A DNA stretch of 64,000 nucleotides, from assembly GCA_934546985.1 (NCBI GenBank), contig CAKTEE010000003.1, forward strand, positions 1 through 64,000, written 5' to 3'. Shown piece after piece: positions 44,497 through 52,789 of this stretch (within the stretch, counting starts at the first letter, position 1; each line of letters starts with the position of its first letter). This DNA comes from an uncultured Eubacteriales bacterium (GTDB lineage Bacteria > Bacillota > Clostridia > Oscillospirales > Acutalibacteraceae). A program made the position numbers and the translations under genes. The notes below the pieces were generated by a model, which was not told the DNA's origin, ran no database searches, and saw only the letters and a program-made list of their open reading frames with translations.

Positions 44497-44820
44497 TCAT
44501 TTTTCAATTAAGAATAGAAGAACTGAAAAATCTGTCCCATTAAGCCACTGCCATTTTTCATACAATTTCAGTTTTCCATTACTCAAAATTTCCGGAATAC
44601 TATGGTGCTTGCTAATTTGTACCTGTCCTTCCCCGTTTATCTGATGATAATGAAAATTCAATTCTCTCCAAATAGATACTGCACCAAGCAAGTTTTTCTC
44701 ATTGTCATATTCCGCTCAAAGTATATATCCATTCTGGTGATAACAAAAAACCGTCTGTTCATCAGCTTCTCCATTATCCGTATTCATTTCAGAAATAAAA
44801 AACTTTCCATCATAGTTCAC
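44497..44820 (-). pseudogene. Small conserved protein gene broken by UGA at a Trp position
   Basis: The minus-strand frame starting GTG at 44818-44820 reads NYDGKFFISEMNTDNGEADE and on for 34 codons, hits a TGA at 44716-44718, then continues for 72 codons to a TGA at 44497-44499 (AEYDNEKNLLG... to FLIEK). As I remember it, this fits a small Bacillota family (about 110 residues, often called 'N-acetylglutamate synthase' in databases) with Trp at the stop position. No other damage is seen. Confidence 0.75.
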
Positions 44821-44831
44821 TTCACCCAAAT

Positions 44832-45290
44832 TTAAGTACAAGCTTTTTCCATAACCTCATAAACCAAAACAGCATCGTTTTCAAGCGGCCATTGCCGATG
44901 TTCTGCGGTTCGATACCCTCTCTTTTCATACATCCTGCATGCCGGCAAAGAAGCATCCAAAACTGCTTTTTTATAATTTTGAGCAATTACTTCTTCTAAC
45001 TTTTGCATGATATAACTGCCATATCCCCGCCGTTGATACTGCGGCAAAACATAAACACGGGTAATATGGTTCTTTTCACAGCTTCCAGTGCCAATAATCT
45101 TGTTATTTTCCATCAACACCCATACACTGCCCTGTTTTACATCGTCCAAAATTCTTTCTTTGCAATGGAGAGAACAGAAAAAATTAACAGCTTCTTTTGA
45201 ATAATACTTGGGATAAACCGCACCAATCGTATTCTGCACCAATTCTGTGATTTGTTCTGTATCAGACAAAAGCGCTCTTCTGTATTCCAC
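44832..45290 (-). CDS. GNAT-family acetyltransferase
   Basis: This 152-residue single GNAT domain reads EYRRALLSDTEQITEL, then the acetyl-CoA region ITRVYVLPQYQRRGYGSYIM (QRRGYG loop) and ASLPACRMYEKRGYRTAEHR. GTG at 45288-45290 with AAGGAGG at spacing 9 is chosen; the frame is open further upstream but without a start signal. Only the stop codon and 11 bases separate it from the pseudogene downstream, so the two probably shared an operon. The substrate is unknown. Confidence 0.8.
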   Translation of the reverse strand: MEYRRALLSDTEQITELVQNTIGAVYPKYYSKEAVNFFCSLHCKERILDDVKQGSVWVLMENNKIIGTGSCEKNHITRVYVLPQYQRRGYGSYIMQKLEEVIAQNYKKAVLDASLPACRMYEKRGYRTAEHRQWPLENDAVLVYEVMEKACT

Positions 45291-45374
45291 CCGTTCATAC
45301 CTCCTTTTTCTTCTGCAAACAATGCACTTTTTTATCAACTTTGCTTTTTATAAATTATTACATTCCATATGATA

Positions 45375-45409
45375 AAACGGTATCTGCAATTTTTTTACAG
45401 ATACCGTTT
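45375..45409 (-). terminator. Terminator of proBA
   Basis: AAACGGTATCTG (45375-45386) pairs with CAGATACCGTTT (45398-45409). The stem is placed 15 bases beyond the proA stop and is T-rich on both strands. Confidence 0.8.
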
Positions 45410-45424
45410 CACTTCTTTTTTATT

Positions 45425-46666
45425 TCAGCGAATCTGACCACTGCCGCGAATCAGATATTTCATAGAAGTTAACTCATTCAACCCCATTGGACCGCGCGCA
45501 TGCAGTTTTTGGGTAGAAATTCCGATTTCTGCACCAAGCCCAAACTGGCCACCGTCTGTAAAACGGGTAGAAGCATTCACATAAACTGCCGCCGCATCTA
45601 CTTCCCGCAGAAAACGCTGTGCCGCCGCATAATTTTCCGTTACAATACACTCGCTGTGCCCGGTACTGTATTTTGCAATATGGTCCTCCGCCTGTTCAAT
45701 GCTGTTAACAACACGCACAGCAAGATCATAACTGAGATATTCCGCCGCCCAATCTTTATCTGTCGCCGGAATAATCTCCTCTAAAATTGCGCAGGTACGC
45801 TCATCACCATGCAGAACAACAGATTTTTCATCCAGACGTGCCTTGATAACCGGCAATACCTTTTCCGCAATATCTTTATGCACCAGAATGGTTTCGATTG
45901 CATTGCAAACAGACGGGCGGGAAGTTTTCGCATTAAAAATAATATCCGCCGCCATATCGCAGTCGGCATCCTTATCAACATAAACATGGCAGTTACCCGC
46001 TCCGGTTTCAATGACCGGAACTGACGCATTTTCTACCACCGCACGAATCAGCCCTGCGCCGCCGCGGGGAATCAGTACGTCCAGAGCCTGAAGTTTCATC
46101 ATTTCTTCAGAAGATTTCCTTGTGGTATCTTCCACAAGCTGAATCGCATTCTTTGGCAAACCTGCCCTTTCTATTGCCTGACGCATAATTTGTGCAATCA
46201 CTATATTAGAATGAATTGCTTCTTTTCCTCCGCGCAAAATAACCGCATTGCCCGATTTCAGGCAAAGTGCCGCCGCGTCCGCAGTAACATTCGGGCGGGA
46301 TTCAAAAATAATACCGATAACGCCGAGAGGTACGCGAACTTTATCAATCTGCAAACCATTCGGACGCACAGTACCATCCATTACCTTGCCGATTGGGTCT
46401 GCAAGCGCCATTACCTCACGGATTCCATCCGCCATCCCCTGAATCCGCTCCGGTGTCAGGCGCAGACGATCCTGCATTGCCGCACTAAGCCCTGCCTTCT
46501 CTGCATTTTCTAAATCAATCCGGTTTTCTCGCAGAATTTCCTCCTGATGTTCTGTCAATGCATCCGCAGCCGCATTCAGCGCATCATCCTTTTGTTTGCT
46601 GGAAAGTGCGGCAAGTACGCGCGCCGCCTGCTTCGCATTAACTCCCATTTGTTCTATCACTGTCAT
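45425..46666 (-). CDS. proA: Glutamate-5-semialdehyde dehydrogenase (gamma-glutamyl phosphate reductase) ProA
   Basis: ProA reduces glutamyl-5-phosphate to the semialdehyde with NADPH in proline synthesis. The 413-residue aldehyde dehydrogenase-like protein carries FESRPNVTADAAALCLKSGN, IPRGGAGLIRAV, and the active-site Cys region NAKTSRPSVCNAIETILVH. The late motif DGGQFGLGAEIGISTQKLHA is conserved. The start overlaps proB by 4 bases (ATGA), which means translational coupling. Confidence 0.96.
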   Translation of the reverse strand: MTVIEQMGVNAKQAARVLAALSSKQKDDALNAAADALTEHQEEILRENRIDLENAEKAGLSAAMQDRLRLTPERIQGMADGIREVMALADPIGKVMDGTVRPNGLQIDKVRVPLGVIGIIFESRPNVTADAAALCLKSGNAVILRGGKEAIHSNIVIAQIMRQAIERAGLPKNAIQLVEDTTRKSSEEMMKLQALDVLIPRGGAGLIRAVVENASVPVIETGAGNCHVYVDKDADCDMAADIIFNAKTSRPSVCNAIETILVHKDIAEKVLPVIKARLDEKSVVLHGDERTCAILEEIIPATDKDWAAEYLSYDLAVRVVNSIEQAEDHIAKYSTGHSECIVTENYAAAQRFLREVDAAAVYVNASTRFTDGGQFGLGAEIGISTQKLHARGPMGLNELTSMKYLIRGSGQIR

Positions 46667-47460
46667 TTTGTTTCCTCCTCTGCAACAAAAATGGTACCAA
46701 CCTGACGTCCGTCTACAAGTTTATAGAGGTCCGTCGGGTCACTGCCGTTCATAATCACCGCCGGAATTCCTGCACCGTTTGCAAGTTCTGCGGCGTATAT
46801 TTTTGTAATCATACCCCCTGTGCCACGGGTAGAGCCTCTTCCTCCTGCAAGGGCACGAATTGTATCATCGATTTTATGTACCACAGGAATCAGTCTTGCT
46901 TCCGGATCTACCCTCGGATCTTTTTCATAAAGTCCGTCAATATCCGTCAGCATAACGAGGGCATCTGCATTCACAAGGCATGCCACAAACGCGGAAAGCG
47001 AATCATTGTCTCCGAAAACAATTTCTTCTACGGCAACGCTGTCATTCTCATTTACCACCGGGATAACGCCGTATTCCAAAAGCTGATCAAAAGTATTGGT
47101 TAAATTCTCACGGCGGATGGGGTCATCCACATCATCCTTCGTCAGCAAAAGCTGCGCCACCGTATGACCATATTCACTAAATAGTTTATCATATAAAAAC
47201 ATTAGCTCACACTGTCCTACTGCCGCAAGCGCCTGCCTGCCTTTTGTGGTAACCGGACGTTCTTTTAACCCAAGCCGCCCAACGCCGACACCAATTGCGC
47301 CGGAACTGACAAGGATAATCTCTTTGCCTGCATTCTGCAAATCAGATAAAACAGAAGCCAGCTTCGCCATACGGCGTATATTGGTTTTTCCCGTCTCATA
47401 GGTCAAAGTTGATGTTCCAATCTTGACCACCAGACGTTTTGCATCTTTTATCGTAGACAT
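46663..47460 (-). CDS. proB: Glutamate 5-kinase ProB (short form)
   Basis: ProB phosphorylates glutamate on the gamma-carboxyl. The 265-residue protein has KRLVVKIGTSTLT at the start, VSSGAIGVGVGRLGL, VVNENDSVAVEEIVFGDNDS and GRGSTRGTGGMITKIYAAEL. The C-terminal PUA domain of E. coli ProB is absent, as in many Bacillota. The ATG at 47458-47460 follows GAGG at spacing 9. Confidence 0.95.
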   Translation of the reverse strand: MSTIKDAKRLVVKIGTSTLTYETGKTNIRRMAKLASVLSDLQNAGKEIILVSSGAIGVGVGRLGLKERPVTTKGRQALAAVGQCELMFLYDKLFSEYGHTVAQLLLTKDDVDDPIRRENLTNTFDQLLEYGVIPVVNENDSVAVEEIVFGDNDSLSAFVACLVNADALVMLTDIDGLYEKDPRVDPEARLIPVVHKIDDTIRALAGGRGSTRGTGGMITKIYAAELANGAGIPAVIMNGSDPTDLYKLVDGRQVGTIFVAEEETK

Positions 47461-47526
47461 TTTACACATCCTCAGCCACTGCACATCAGTCTGTTATCAA
47501 CATTCTGATTCTATTTTATTGAAAAT

Positions 47527-47555
47527 ATTATATCATAGAAATTTACGAAGTACAA
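47527..47555 (-). promoter_or_regulatory. Promoter of proBA
   Basis: On the minus strand TTGTAC (47550-47555) and perfect TATAAT (47527-47532) are 17 bases apart, 67 bases before proB. No T-box leader fits in this short leader. Confidence 0.75.
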
Positions 47556-48261
47556 ATAAATCTCATGGGTTTTCATTTTCCAATCAAATCATTTATAGGC
47601 AGTAATTTGGCTTTTGTTACTATCGCCCGTTCGTTTTTTATCTTTAAAACTACGAAAGATATGAATCACCCGGTTATCCCTTTCTATAACTATTTATATT
47701 TCAAAAAACTCACAATGAGAAGCACAAGTTTTCACTTAAGAACTGGGCAAAGTCTTGCATTTTTTGACATTTTAATAATATTCCGCCTTAACGTTAATGC
47801 ATATACTGTAATATTTAGTATTTTCTCTGTTATATTATTTTCAGCAATAGTTATTCACATTATATCTACACCAGCACAATCCGCGAATAAAAAAGATCAC
47901 GTAAAAAAATTTTTTAATTTTCAGTAAAAACTCGAAATCACGTAAAACGTCAAATTATCCATTGCTGCTCTTCACACAAATGATTTCAACAATAAATTGC
48001 TTTCGTTGCCGGTATTTTTAACCGGCACTCATAAAAATAAAGCTTTTTGTCAGTGTGCAGCCAACAATCAAAAATCAGTTCTATCCTTTATACGGATAAA
48101 GAAATGCCAAACCATCTTTTTTATCATTCATAAAATTTGTTAGTCTTTATAAATTCCATTTTTCCTTACTGTATTTCTGAACATACTTTTTCGGATTACA
48201 TATAGTATGCTTAAAATAAAAATCCACCCTTGGGCGACCAGCCTTAAGGAAGTTCGCACCC
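47556..48261. other. Long AT-rich intergenic stretch
   Basis: About 700 bases. A plus-strand frame of 120 codons (47565-47927) has one hydrophobic stretch, but no start signal and atypical composition, so I do not call it. A small hairpin TGCCGGT/ACCGGCA lies at 48007-48027. I see nothing else. The stretch may be degraded accessory DNA. Confidence 0.5.
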
Positions 48262-48302
48262 GCTGAAAAGAAATTGCTTTTCGGTGGGCGTTGTTTTATA
48301 AT
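48262..48302 (+). promoter_or_regulatory. Promoter with an overlapping hairpin before the ASCH-like gene
   Basis: TTGCTT (48274-48279) and TATAAT (48297-48302) are 17 bases apart. The -35 sequence lies within a 12-bp imperfect inverted repeat, CCCGCTGAAAAG (about 48259-48270) with CTTTTCGGTGGG (about 48277-48288). A protein bound to the repeat would cover the -35. Confidence 0.6.
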
Positions 48303-48373
48303 GGATTCATCGGCAGAGTAAACCTTACCGAGAAACTATGATAGAAAAAATCAAAATTCGGAGGGGTATTGAA

Positions 48374-48838
48374 ATGGTACATTTAGTGTATTGTGACAAC
48401 GTTGGCAAGAAAGGTGAAAAGGTGCTGGATAAGATTTTAGCAGGAACAAAGACAATGGTTGTGCGTGGAGCAGCAGGAAGGAAAATTCCCCATAGCCGGG
48501 TTTTTGAGGGAGAGCGTCTTTATTTTATGGAAAAGGGAAGCGCTTTAATAACGGCAACAGCTATTGTAAAAGAGGTTCAAAATTTTGTGAAACTATCTGA
48601 TGAAGAAATCACAAAAGCTCTTGCAGATAATCAAAGTAAGTTAAACTTATCAGATAAACAGAAGATACGGTGGCATAAGAAGTGTCTGTGCTTGGTGGCA
48701 TTTGAAAATGTTGAAGAAATAACCCCGCTTGCTTTTGACCATCAAGGAAACATGGACGATTGGCTGATAATCGAAAAGATTGAAGATGTTGTTGTCGGTA
48801 CAAGCATTCCCTATAATTACGAAAAATCAAAGTTTTAA
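48374..48838 (+). CDS. ASCH-like / PUA-like domain protein of unknown function
   Basis: This 154-residue protein reads VLDKILAGTKTMVVRGAAGR near the start, then IPHSRVFEGERLYFMEKGSA, which fits the RNA-binding-like ASCH barrel, and a C-terminal part ending DDWLIIEKIEDVVVGTSIPY and on. It does not match EVE or YchF proteins. ATG at 48374 with GGAGGGG at spacing 6. Codon use (AGA, AAT rich) differs from housekeeping neighbours. Confidence 0.55.
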   Translation: MVHLVYCDNVGKKGEKVLDKILAGTKTMVVRGAAGRKIPHSRVFEGERLYFMEKGSALITATAIVKEVQNFVKLSDEEITKALADNQSKLNLSDKQKIRWHKKCLCLVAFENVEEITPLAFDHQGNMDDWLIIEKIEDVVVGTSIPYNYEKSKF

Positions 48839-49231
48839 AAAGACAACCTCCATTTTATTAATCTCTCACACGACACTTTTCCCGAAAGTGTCATAGTGGG
48901 TTACACAGTATAAAAGGGCAAGATAAACCATTACGGTCTGTCTTGCCCTTAACTTCTTTATGAAACCTTACCCTTGAAGAATCTGTTTTAACAGTGTGGT
49001 TTAAATTATTGTATTTATGGTCCCAGGTTATCCAAAAATCGTTTTTAAAATAAAAGAATCGTTAACATCACAATATTTATAAAAAACTTTTGATTCTACA
49101 ATACATCAACCCTTTTTGGTATATTATGTCACAATATAAAGAAAGAAGCAAGACAATGTCTTGCTTCTTAAAATATTTAGCTTTAGAATTACATTATATT
49201 CAAACTAACGAAAACCACTCTTTAAACAATA
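48839..49231. other. Intergenic stretch with two hairpins
   Basis: AAGGGCAAGA / TCTTGCCCTT (48914-48950) and AAGAAGCAAGACA / TGTCTTGCTTCTT (49143-49169) are inverted repeats. The first has a weak T-run and probably ends the ASCH-like gene. No coding frame was seen. Confidence 0.6.
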
Positions 49232-49258
49232 AAAAACCCCGATAACACCGGGGTTTTT
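49232..49258 (-). terminator. Terminator of the tRNA gene
   Basis: AAAAACCCCG pairs with CGGGGTTTTT. It lies 29 bases beyond the tRNA 3' end and is symmetric, so it works on either strand. Confidence 0.85.
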
Positions 49259-49287
49259 GAAAGATACATCTTTCGGTATCCGTTTAA

Positions 49288-49364
49288 TGGCGTCCCCGGC
49301 GAGATTCGAACTCACGGCCTTTCGCTTAGGAGGCGAACGCTCTATCCAGCTGAGCTACGGAGAC
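49288..49364 (-). tRNA. tRNA-Arg (anticodon CCU)
   Basis: On the minus strand GTCTCCG ... CGGGGAC forms a 7-bp acceptor stem with one T-G pair. The D arm (GCTC...GAGC), anticodon stem TTCGC/GCGAA with loop CTCCTAA, and T arm GTGAG-TTCGAAT-CTCGC are all intact. CCA is encoded. Anticodon CCT reads AGG. Confidence 0.97.
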
Positions 49365-49477
49365 ATAGTTATATTTCAATACAAATTGGTAATCAATAGG
49401 GCAACTAAAACAAAATCTAAATTCAGGAGGAACCGAATAATTCCTCCTGAACCTGAATTTTCAATCAGTTTACGGAA

Positions 49478-49729
49478 TTAATCCGCAACGTAAGGCAGAA
49501 GAGCAATGTGACGCGCACGCTTAATTGCGGTGGTCAGTTCCCTCTGGTGACGTGCACAAGTACCTGTTACACGTCTTGGAAGGATTTTTGCCCGCTCAGA
49601 GATAAATCTGCGCAGTCTTGGCAGATCCTTATAATCAATGTATTCGACCTTGTCAACACAGAAAGCGCAAACTTTCTTGCGGCCTTTTCTGCCGCGTCCG
49701 CCGGCGCGGTCGTTTCTCTCATATGCCAT
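49478..49729 (-). CDS. rpsR: 30S ribosomal protein S18
   Basis: This 83-residue protein carries an N-terminal basic stretch and KVCAFCVDKVEYIDYKD. The two Cys residues in CAFC, with a third in TGTCARHQRELT, make this a Cys-rich form. The C-terminal AIKRARHIALLPYVAD is classic S18. It is the last gene of rpsF-ssb-rpsR. Confidence 0.97.
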   Translation of the reverse strand: MAYERNDRAGGRGRKGRKKVCAFCVDKVEYIDYKDLPRLRRFISERAKILPRRVTGTCARHQRELTTAIKRARHIALLPYVAD

Positions 49730-49765
49730 GATGCATTTCCTCCTTATTTAATATGTGCCGAAAGC

Positions 49766-50203
49766 TTAGAACGGCAAATCGTCATCACCGGTAATTTCTT
49801 CAAAATCGCCGGTATCAGCGCTCGCGTAAGACGCACCCTGCGCGGTTGGAACCGCACCGTAACCAGGCATTGCATTACCGGAATCACGTTTTTCACCGCA
49901 AAAGCTTACATTATTCGCAACTACTTCAAAGGTTCTGCGGCGAATGCCGTCCTTTTCATAACTGCCGGTCTGGATTGAACCCTCTACGGCAATCATAGAA
50001 CCCTTGCGGAAATAGCGGGTAACAAACTCTGCAGTCTGACGCCAGCAGACAACGTCAATAAAATCTGTCTGACGTTCTGTTCCCGCCTTTTGATAAGAGC
50101 GATCAACTGCAACGGTAAAACGTGTTACGGAAATCCCCTGCGGGGTATGCCTAAGCTCAGGGTCTGCAGTGAGCCTGCCCATCAGTATCGCTGTATTCAG
50201 CAT
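49766..50203 (-). CDS. ssb: Single-stranded DNA-binding protein
   Basis: This 145-residue protein has the OB fold ending near residue 110 (start LNTAILMGRLTADPELRHTP). A flexible Gly/Ala/Pro-rich linker and the acidic tip GDDDLPF, which binds partner proteins, complete it. It lies between rpsF and rpsR. Confidence 0.97.
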   Translation of the reverse strand: MLNTAILMGRLTADPELRHTPQGISVTRFTVAVDRSYQKAGTERQTDFIDVVCWRQTAEFVTRYFRKGSMIAVEGSIQTGSYEKDGIRRRTFEVVANNVSFCGEKRDSGNAMPGYGAVPTAQGASYASADTGDFEEITGDDDLPF

Positions 50204-50215
50204 CGGTGTCCCTCC

Positions 50216-50509
50216 TTAGTTTCCTTTCTTCACGATCAAAGAACGGAGAACGCCGTCTGTAATTTTCAGGACACGATCCAGCTCTGCCGGGAATTCCGGC
50301 GCAGCCGTGTAATTCACCAGAGCATAGTAGCCCTCTGTTTCATCGTTAATCGGGTAAGCAAGTCTGCGCTTGCCCCACTCGTCAACGCTGTCAAGAGTGC
50401 CGTTTTCCTCAATCATGCTCTTGAATCTCTGGAGCAGGTTTTTTGCTTCATCTTCGCTGTTTTTCACGGAGAAAATCAAAACGGTTTCATACTGGTTTTG
50501 AATAGACAT
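50216..50509 (-). CDS. rpsF: 30S ribosomal protein S6
   Basis: In this 97-residue protein, YETVLIFSVKNSEDEAKNLL begins the fold and VDEWGKRRLAYPINDETEGY is the conserved middle. ATG at 50507-50509 with AGGAGG at spacing 8 is used. It is the first gene of the conserved cluster, and the leader carries a possible S6:S18 binding motif. Confidence 0.97.
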   Translation of the reverse strand: MSIQNQYETVLIFSVKNSEDEAKNLLQRFKSMIEENGTLDSVDEWGKRRLAYPINDETEGYYALVNYTAAPEFPAELDRVLKITDGVLRSLIVKKGN

Positions 50510-50530
50510 CTTGTAGCACCTCCTTCTGGT

Positions 50531-50575
50531 CTGTTGGCCCCTGCGCACCGCAGGAGCAAGGATAGCCGGGAACAG
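50531..50575 (-). promoter_or_regulatory. Possible S6:S18 autoregulatory leader motif
   Basis: On the minus strand CTGTT/AACAG pairs across a CCCGG-containing internal loop, with an inner hairpin GCTCCTGCG-GTG-CGCAGGGGC ending 28 bases before rpsF. This fits the class of leader motif that S6:S18 binds to control rpsF operons. I recognise the layout, not an exact consensus match. Confidence 0.5.
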
Positions 50576-50599
50576 TAAAATTATCCACGGCAGTGTTTA

Positions 50600-50628
50600 A
50601 TTATATCAGGAAAAAACCGGCAAGTCAA
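50600..50628 (-). promoter_or_regulatory. Promoter of rpsF-ssb-rpsR
   Basis: On the minus strand TTGACT (50623-50628) and TATAAT (50600-50605) are 17 bases apart. The -35 lies inside the hairpin of the galU terminator. Confidence 0.8.
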
Positions 50629-50640
50629 TAACTTGTCCGG
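50611..50640 (-). terminator. Terminator of galU
   Basis: On the minus strand CCGGACAAG pairs with CTTGCCGG (one bulged A), then TTTTTT. It overlaps the -35 of the rpsF promoter. Confidence 0.8.
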
Positions 50641-50651
50641 CTTTTTACCTC

Positions 50652-51521
50652 TTAAAGTTTTTTCGCAAGCTGTTTTACATACTCTGCAAAATCATCCTTA
50701 ACCTCAGGGTGGCTGAGTGCAACCTCACAAATCGCCTGAAGCATGCCGAATTTATTGCCCATATCATAACGCTTGCCTACAAAATCAACAGCCATAACGC
50801 CGTCTCTGCGCGCAAGCTCAACCATTGCGTCCGTTAGCTGAATTTCCCCGCCCGCACCCGGTTTGGTATTTTCAAGAATATCAAAAATTTCCGGCGGGAG
50901 AACACAGCGGCCTAATATAGAATACAAGGACATTTCCTGTCCGGGCTGTGGCTTTTCAATCATATCCGTGCAGAGCATGATATTATCACGCTGAGGCTCT
51001 ACTTTCAAAGAACTGTATTTATAAATATCTTCACGCGGAACTTCTTTTACGCCTACCGCGCCGCAGCCGAATTCTTCATAAGCACGAATCAGCTGACCTG
51101 TTACCGGGTCCTCAGAAATAATCACATCGTCACCATACAAAACAGCAAAAGGTTCATTGCCAACAAACTGTCTTGCACAAAGCACTGCATGCCCCAAACC
51201 CTTAGTAACTTTTTGGCGCAGAAAATAAATATTTGCAAGCTCGGCAGATTTCCGCACTTCTTCCAGCATTTTTGTTTTGCCGGATTTCTGCAGCTTGTCC
51301 TCAAGCTCATAGGCATAATCAAAATGTTCTTCAATAATGCCCTTCCCGCGGTTTGTGATGATAAGAATATCCTCAATGCCTGCTGCAACCGCTTCTTCCA
51401 CTATATATTGAATTGCCGGTTTATCGACAATTGGAAGCATTTCTTTCGGCATTGCCTTCGAAGCCGGAAGCACACGGGTTCCAAGCCCTGCCGCAGGTAT
51501 AATTGCCTTTCTGATTTTCAA
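50652..51521 (-). CDS. galU: UTP-glucose-1-phosphate uridylyltransferase
   Basis: GalU makes UDP-glucose from UTP and glucose-1-phosphate. The 289-residue protein has AIIPAAGLGTRVLPASKAMP at the start, the UTP-binding loop, FAVLYGDDVIISEDPVTGQL and EKPQPGQEMSLYSILGRCVL. The start is TTG with GGGGGAG at spacing 8. It provides sugar nucleotides for wall polymers and lipids; glycogen here uses ADP-glucose. Confidence 0.95.
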   Translation of the reverse strand: MKIRKAIIPAAGLGTRVLPASKAMPKEMLPIVDKPAIQYIVEEAVAAGIEDILIITNRGKGIIEEHFDYAYELEDKLQKSGKTKMLEEVRKSAELANIYFLRQKVTKGLGHAVLCARQFVGNEPFAVLYGDDVIISEDPVTGQLIRAYEEFGCGAVGVKEVPREDIYKYSSLKVEPQRDNIMLCTDMIEKPQPGQEMSLYSILGRCVLPPEIFDILENTKPGAGGEIQLTDAMVELARRDGVMAVDFVGKRYDMGNKFGMLQAICEVALSHPEVKDDFAEYVKQLAKKL

Positions 51522-51553
51522 GTTAAACTCCCCCTGTAATTATTTCTCTTTAA

Positions 51554-52588
51554 TTATATAATCATCTGGACCACAGCCATCATTAAGTAGGCCAATATTA
51601 GTAATCCAATATAAGACAAACCGCCAAACAGAAAATTCGCTCCGCCTTTTCTTTGTACCCGTTCCTGATACTCCTCCGCATCCTGCGTCTGCGCTTTTGC
51701 ATCCCGTATAATTCGCATCACTTTTAGTTTATAAACATAATTTGCAATTAAAGTAAAAGCAACCCGGATAAGTATAGAAACCAAACTAATAATCATCATC
51801 GTCGGAAGCAGTGCACTGATAGAAGCCACCAGACTGTCTGTTGCCGAAGAACCCATTGCCTGATATAAAAGTCCTTGATATTCATTCATAGGGTCTGAAA
51901 CAATAACGGAAAACAAAATCTGAACTAATGCATAAATAAGACCTGCTACATAATTTTTGCGGTAAAAATACCACATATATCCAAAAACAAACGCGCCCCA
52001 GTTCCAGCCGATTTTATGTCCTTTTTCCATTTTTTTAAACCGCGGCAGATAGAATTGAGAATTTACCTGCACCGCCTGCGCTACTTCAGGCACAGGGATG
52101 TCATCAATTTTATCCTCCGGCGATACTCCCCCATAAGGGTTAAAAAACGGAGGTGCGCCAAAAGGTCCGCCGCTATAGGGATTCCCCTGCATATTGGGAT
52201 TTGCACCGCCATATGGGAATCCGCCGAAAGGCGCGCCGCCAAAGGGCGAAGTCTGCCCATAAGGGTTATTCTGCTGGTTTGCATTTGTACTTAACGGCTG
52301 TCCGCAGCGCGGGCAGAACAATGTTCCCTCGCCGTTCTTTTCCCCGCATCGGGGACAAACTACGGATGGATTACCGCTATCGGAACTGCTTCGCGATTCA
52401 CCCTCCTGCGGTGATTCATCCTTCCATACAAAACCTTCCTCATGCCTGTGTGCATTAACACATGCATGATTTTGATTCCAGCAATCCCTGTGCTGAGGCG
52501 ACCCGCAAACAGGGCAAACAACAATATCGTCATTTGGCGTAAACTCCCTGCCGCATCCGTCACATTTATTATGGTCATACCTTGGCAT
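51554..52588 (-). CDS. Membrane protein with prokaryotic RING and zinc-ribbon domains (DUF2628-like)
   Basis: In this 344-residue protein, residues 1-50 are a RING-like zinc domain (CDGCGREFTPNDDIVVCPVC). Residues 77-97 are a zinc ribbon (CPRCGEKNGEGTLFCPRCG). A Gly-, Pro-, Asn-rich linker (100-155) follows, and 185-344 is a DUF2628-like region with three or more helices (GWNWGAFVFGYMWYFYRKNY). Zinc-ribbon plus DUF2628 proteins are common in Clostridia, and their role is unknown. Confidence 0.8.
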   Translation of the reverse strand: MPRYDHNKCDGCGREFTPNDDIVVCPVCGSPQHRDCWNQNHACVNAHRHEEGFVWKDESPQEGESRSSSDSGNPSVVCPRCGEKNGEGTLFCPRCGQPLSTNANQQNNPYGQTSPFGGAPFGGFPYGGANPNMQGNPYSGGPFGAPPFFNPYGGVSPEDKIDDIPVPEVAQAVQVNSQFYLPRFKKMEKGHKIGWNWGAFVFGYMWYFYRKNYVAGLIYALVQILFSVIVSDPMNEYQGLLYQAMGSSATDSLVASISALLPTMMIISLVSILIRVAFTLIANYVYKLKVMRIIRDAKAQTQDAEEYQERVQRKGGANFLFGGLSYIGLLILAYLMMAVVQMII

Positions 52589-52727
52589 ATTCTTTAAGCC
52601 TCCTTAAATTCAGGCCGATTTTAACATTATGATTCTATCATTGTACCGAATTCCAGAAAAAATTTCAACGGATTTTCCACAAGTTTTCAAAACATTCCCT
52701 TGAATGCGCTCAAATGTCAAAAAAAAC

Positions 52728-52756
52728 TTTACTTCGCGGCGCAAGTTCTCTATAAT
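52728..52756 (+). promoter_or_regulatory. Promoter of prfB
   Basis: TTTACT (52728-52733) and TATAAT (52751-52756) are 17 bases apart, 33 bases before the ATG. Confidence 0.65.
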
Positions 52757-52789
52757 TGAAAGCAGATTATAAAACAGGGATGGAAAAAT

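Noticed and set aside
47461..47560. T-box leader upstream of proBA
   Set aside because: The promoter is 67 bases from proB, which leaves no room for a T-box.
47565..47927. 120-codon plus-strand frame with one hydrophobic stretch
   Set aside because: No ribosome binding site, AT-rich chance composition and no family resemblance.
49288..49364. tRNA-Arg as the attachment site of an integrated island
   Set aside because: No second copy of the tRNA 3' end and no integrase gene lies within reach, so there is no evidence beyond its usual role as a target.
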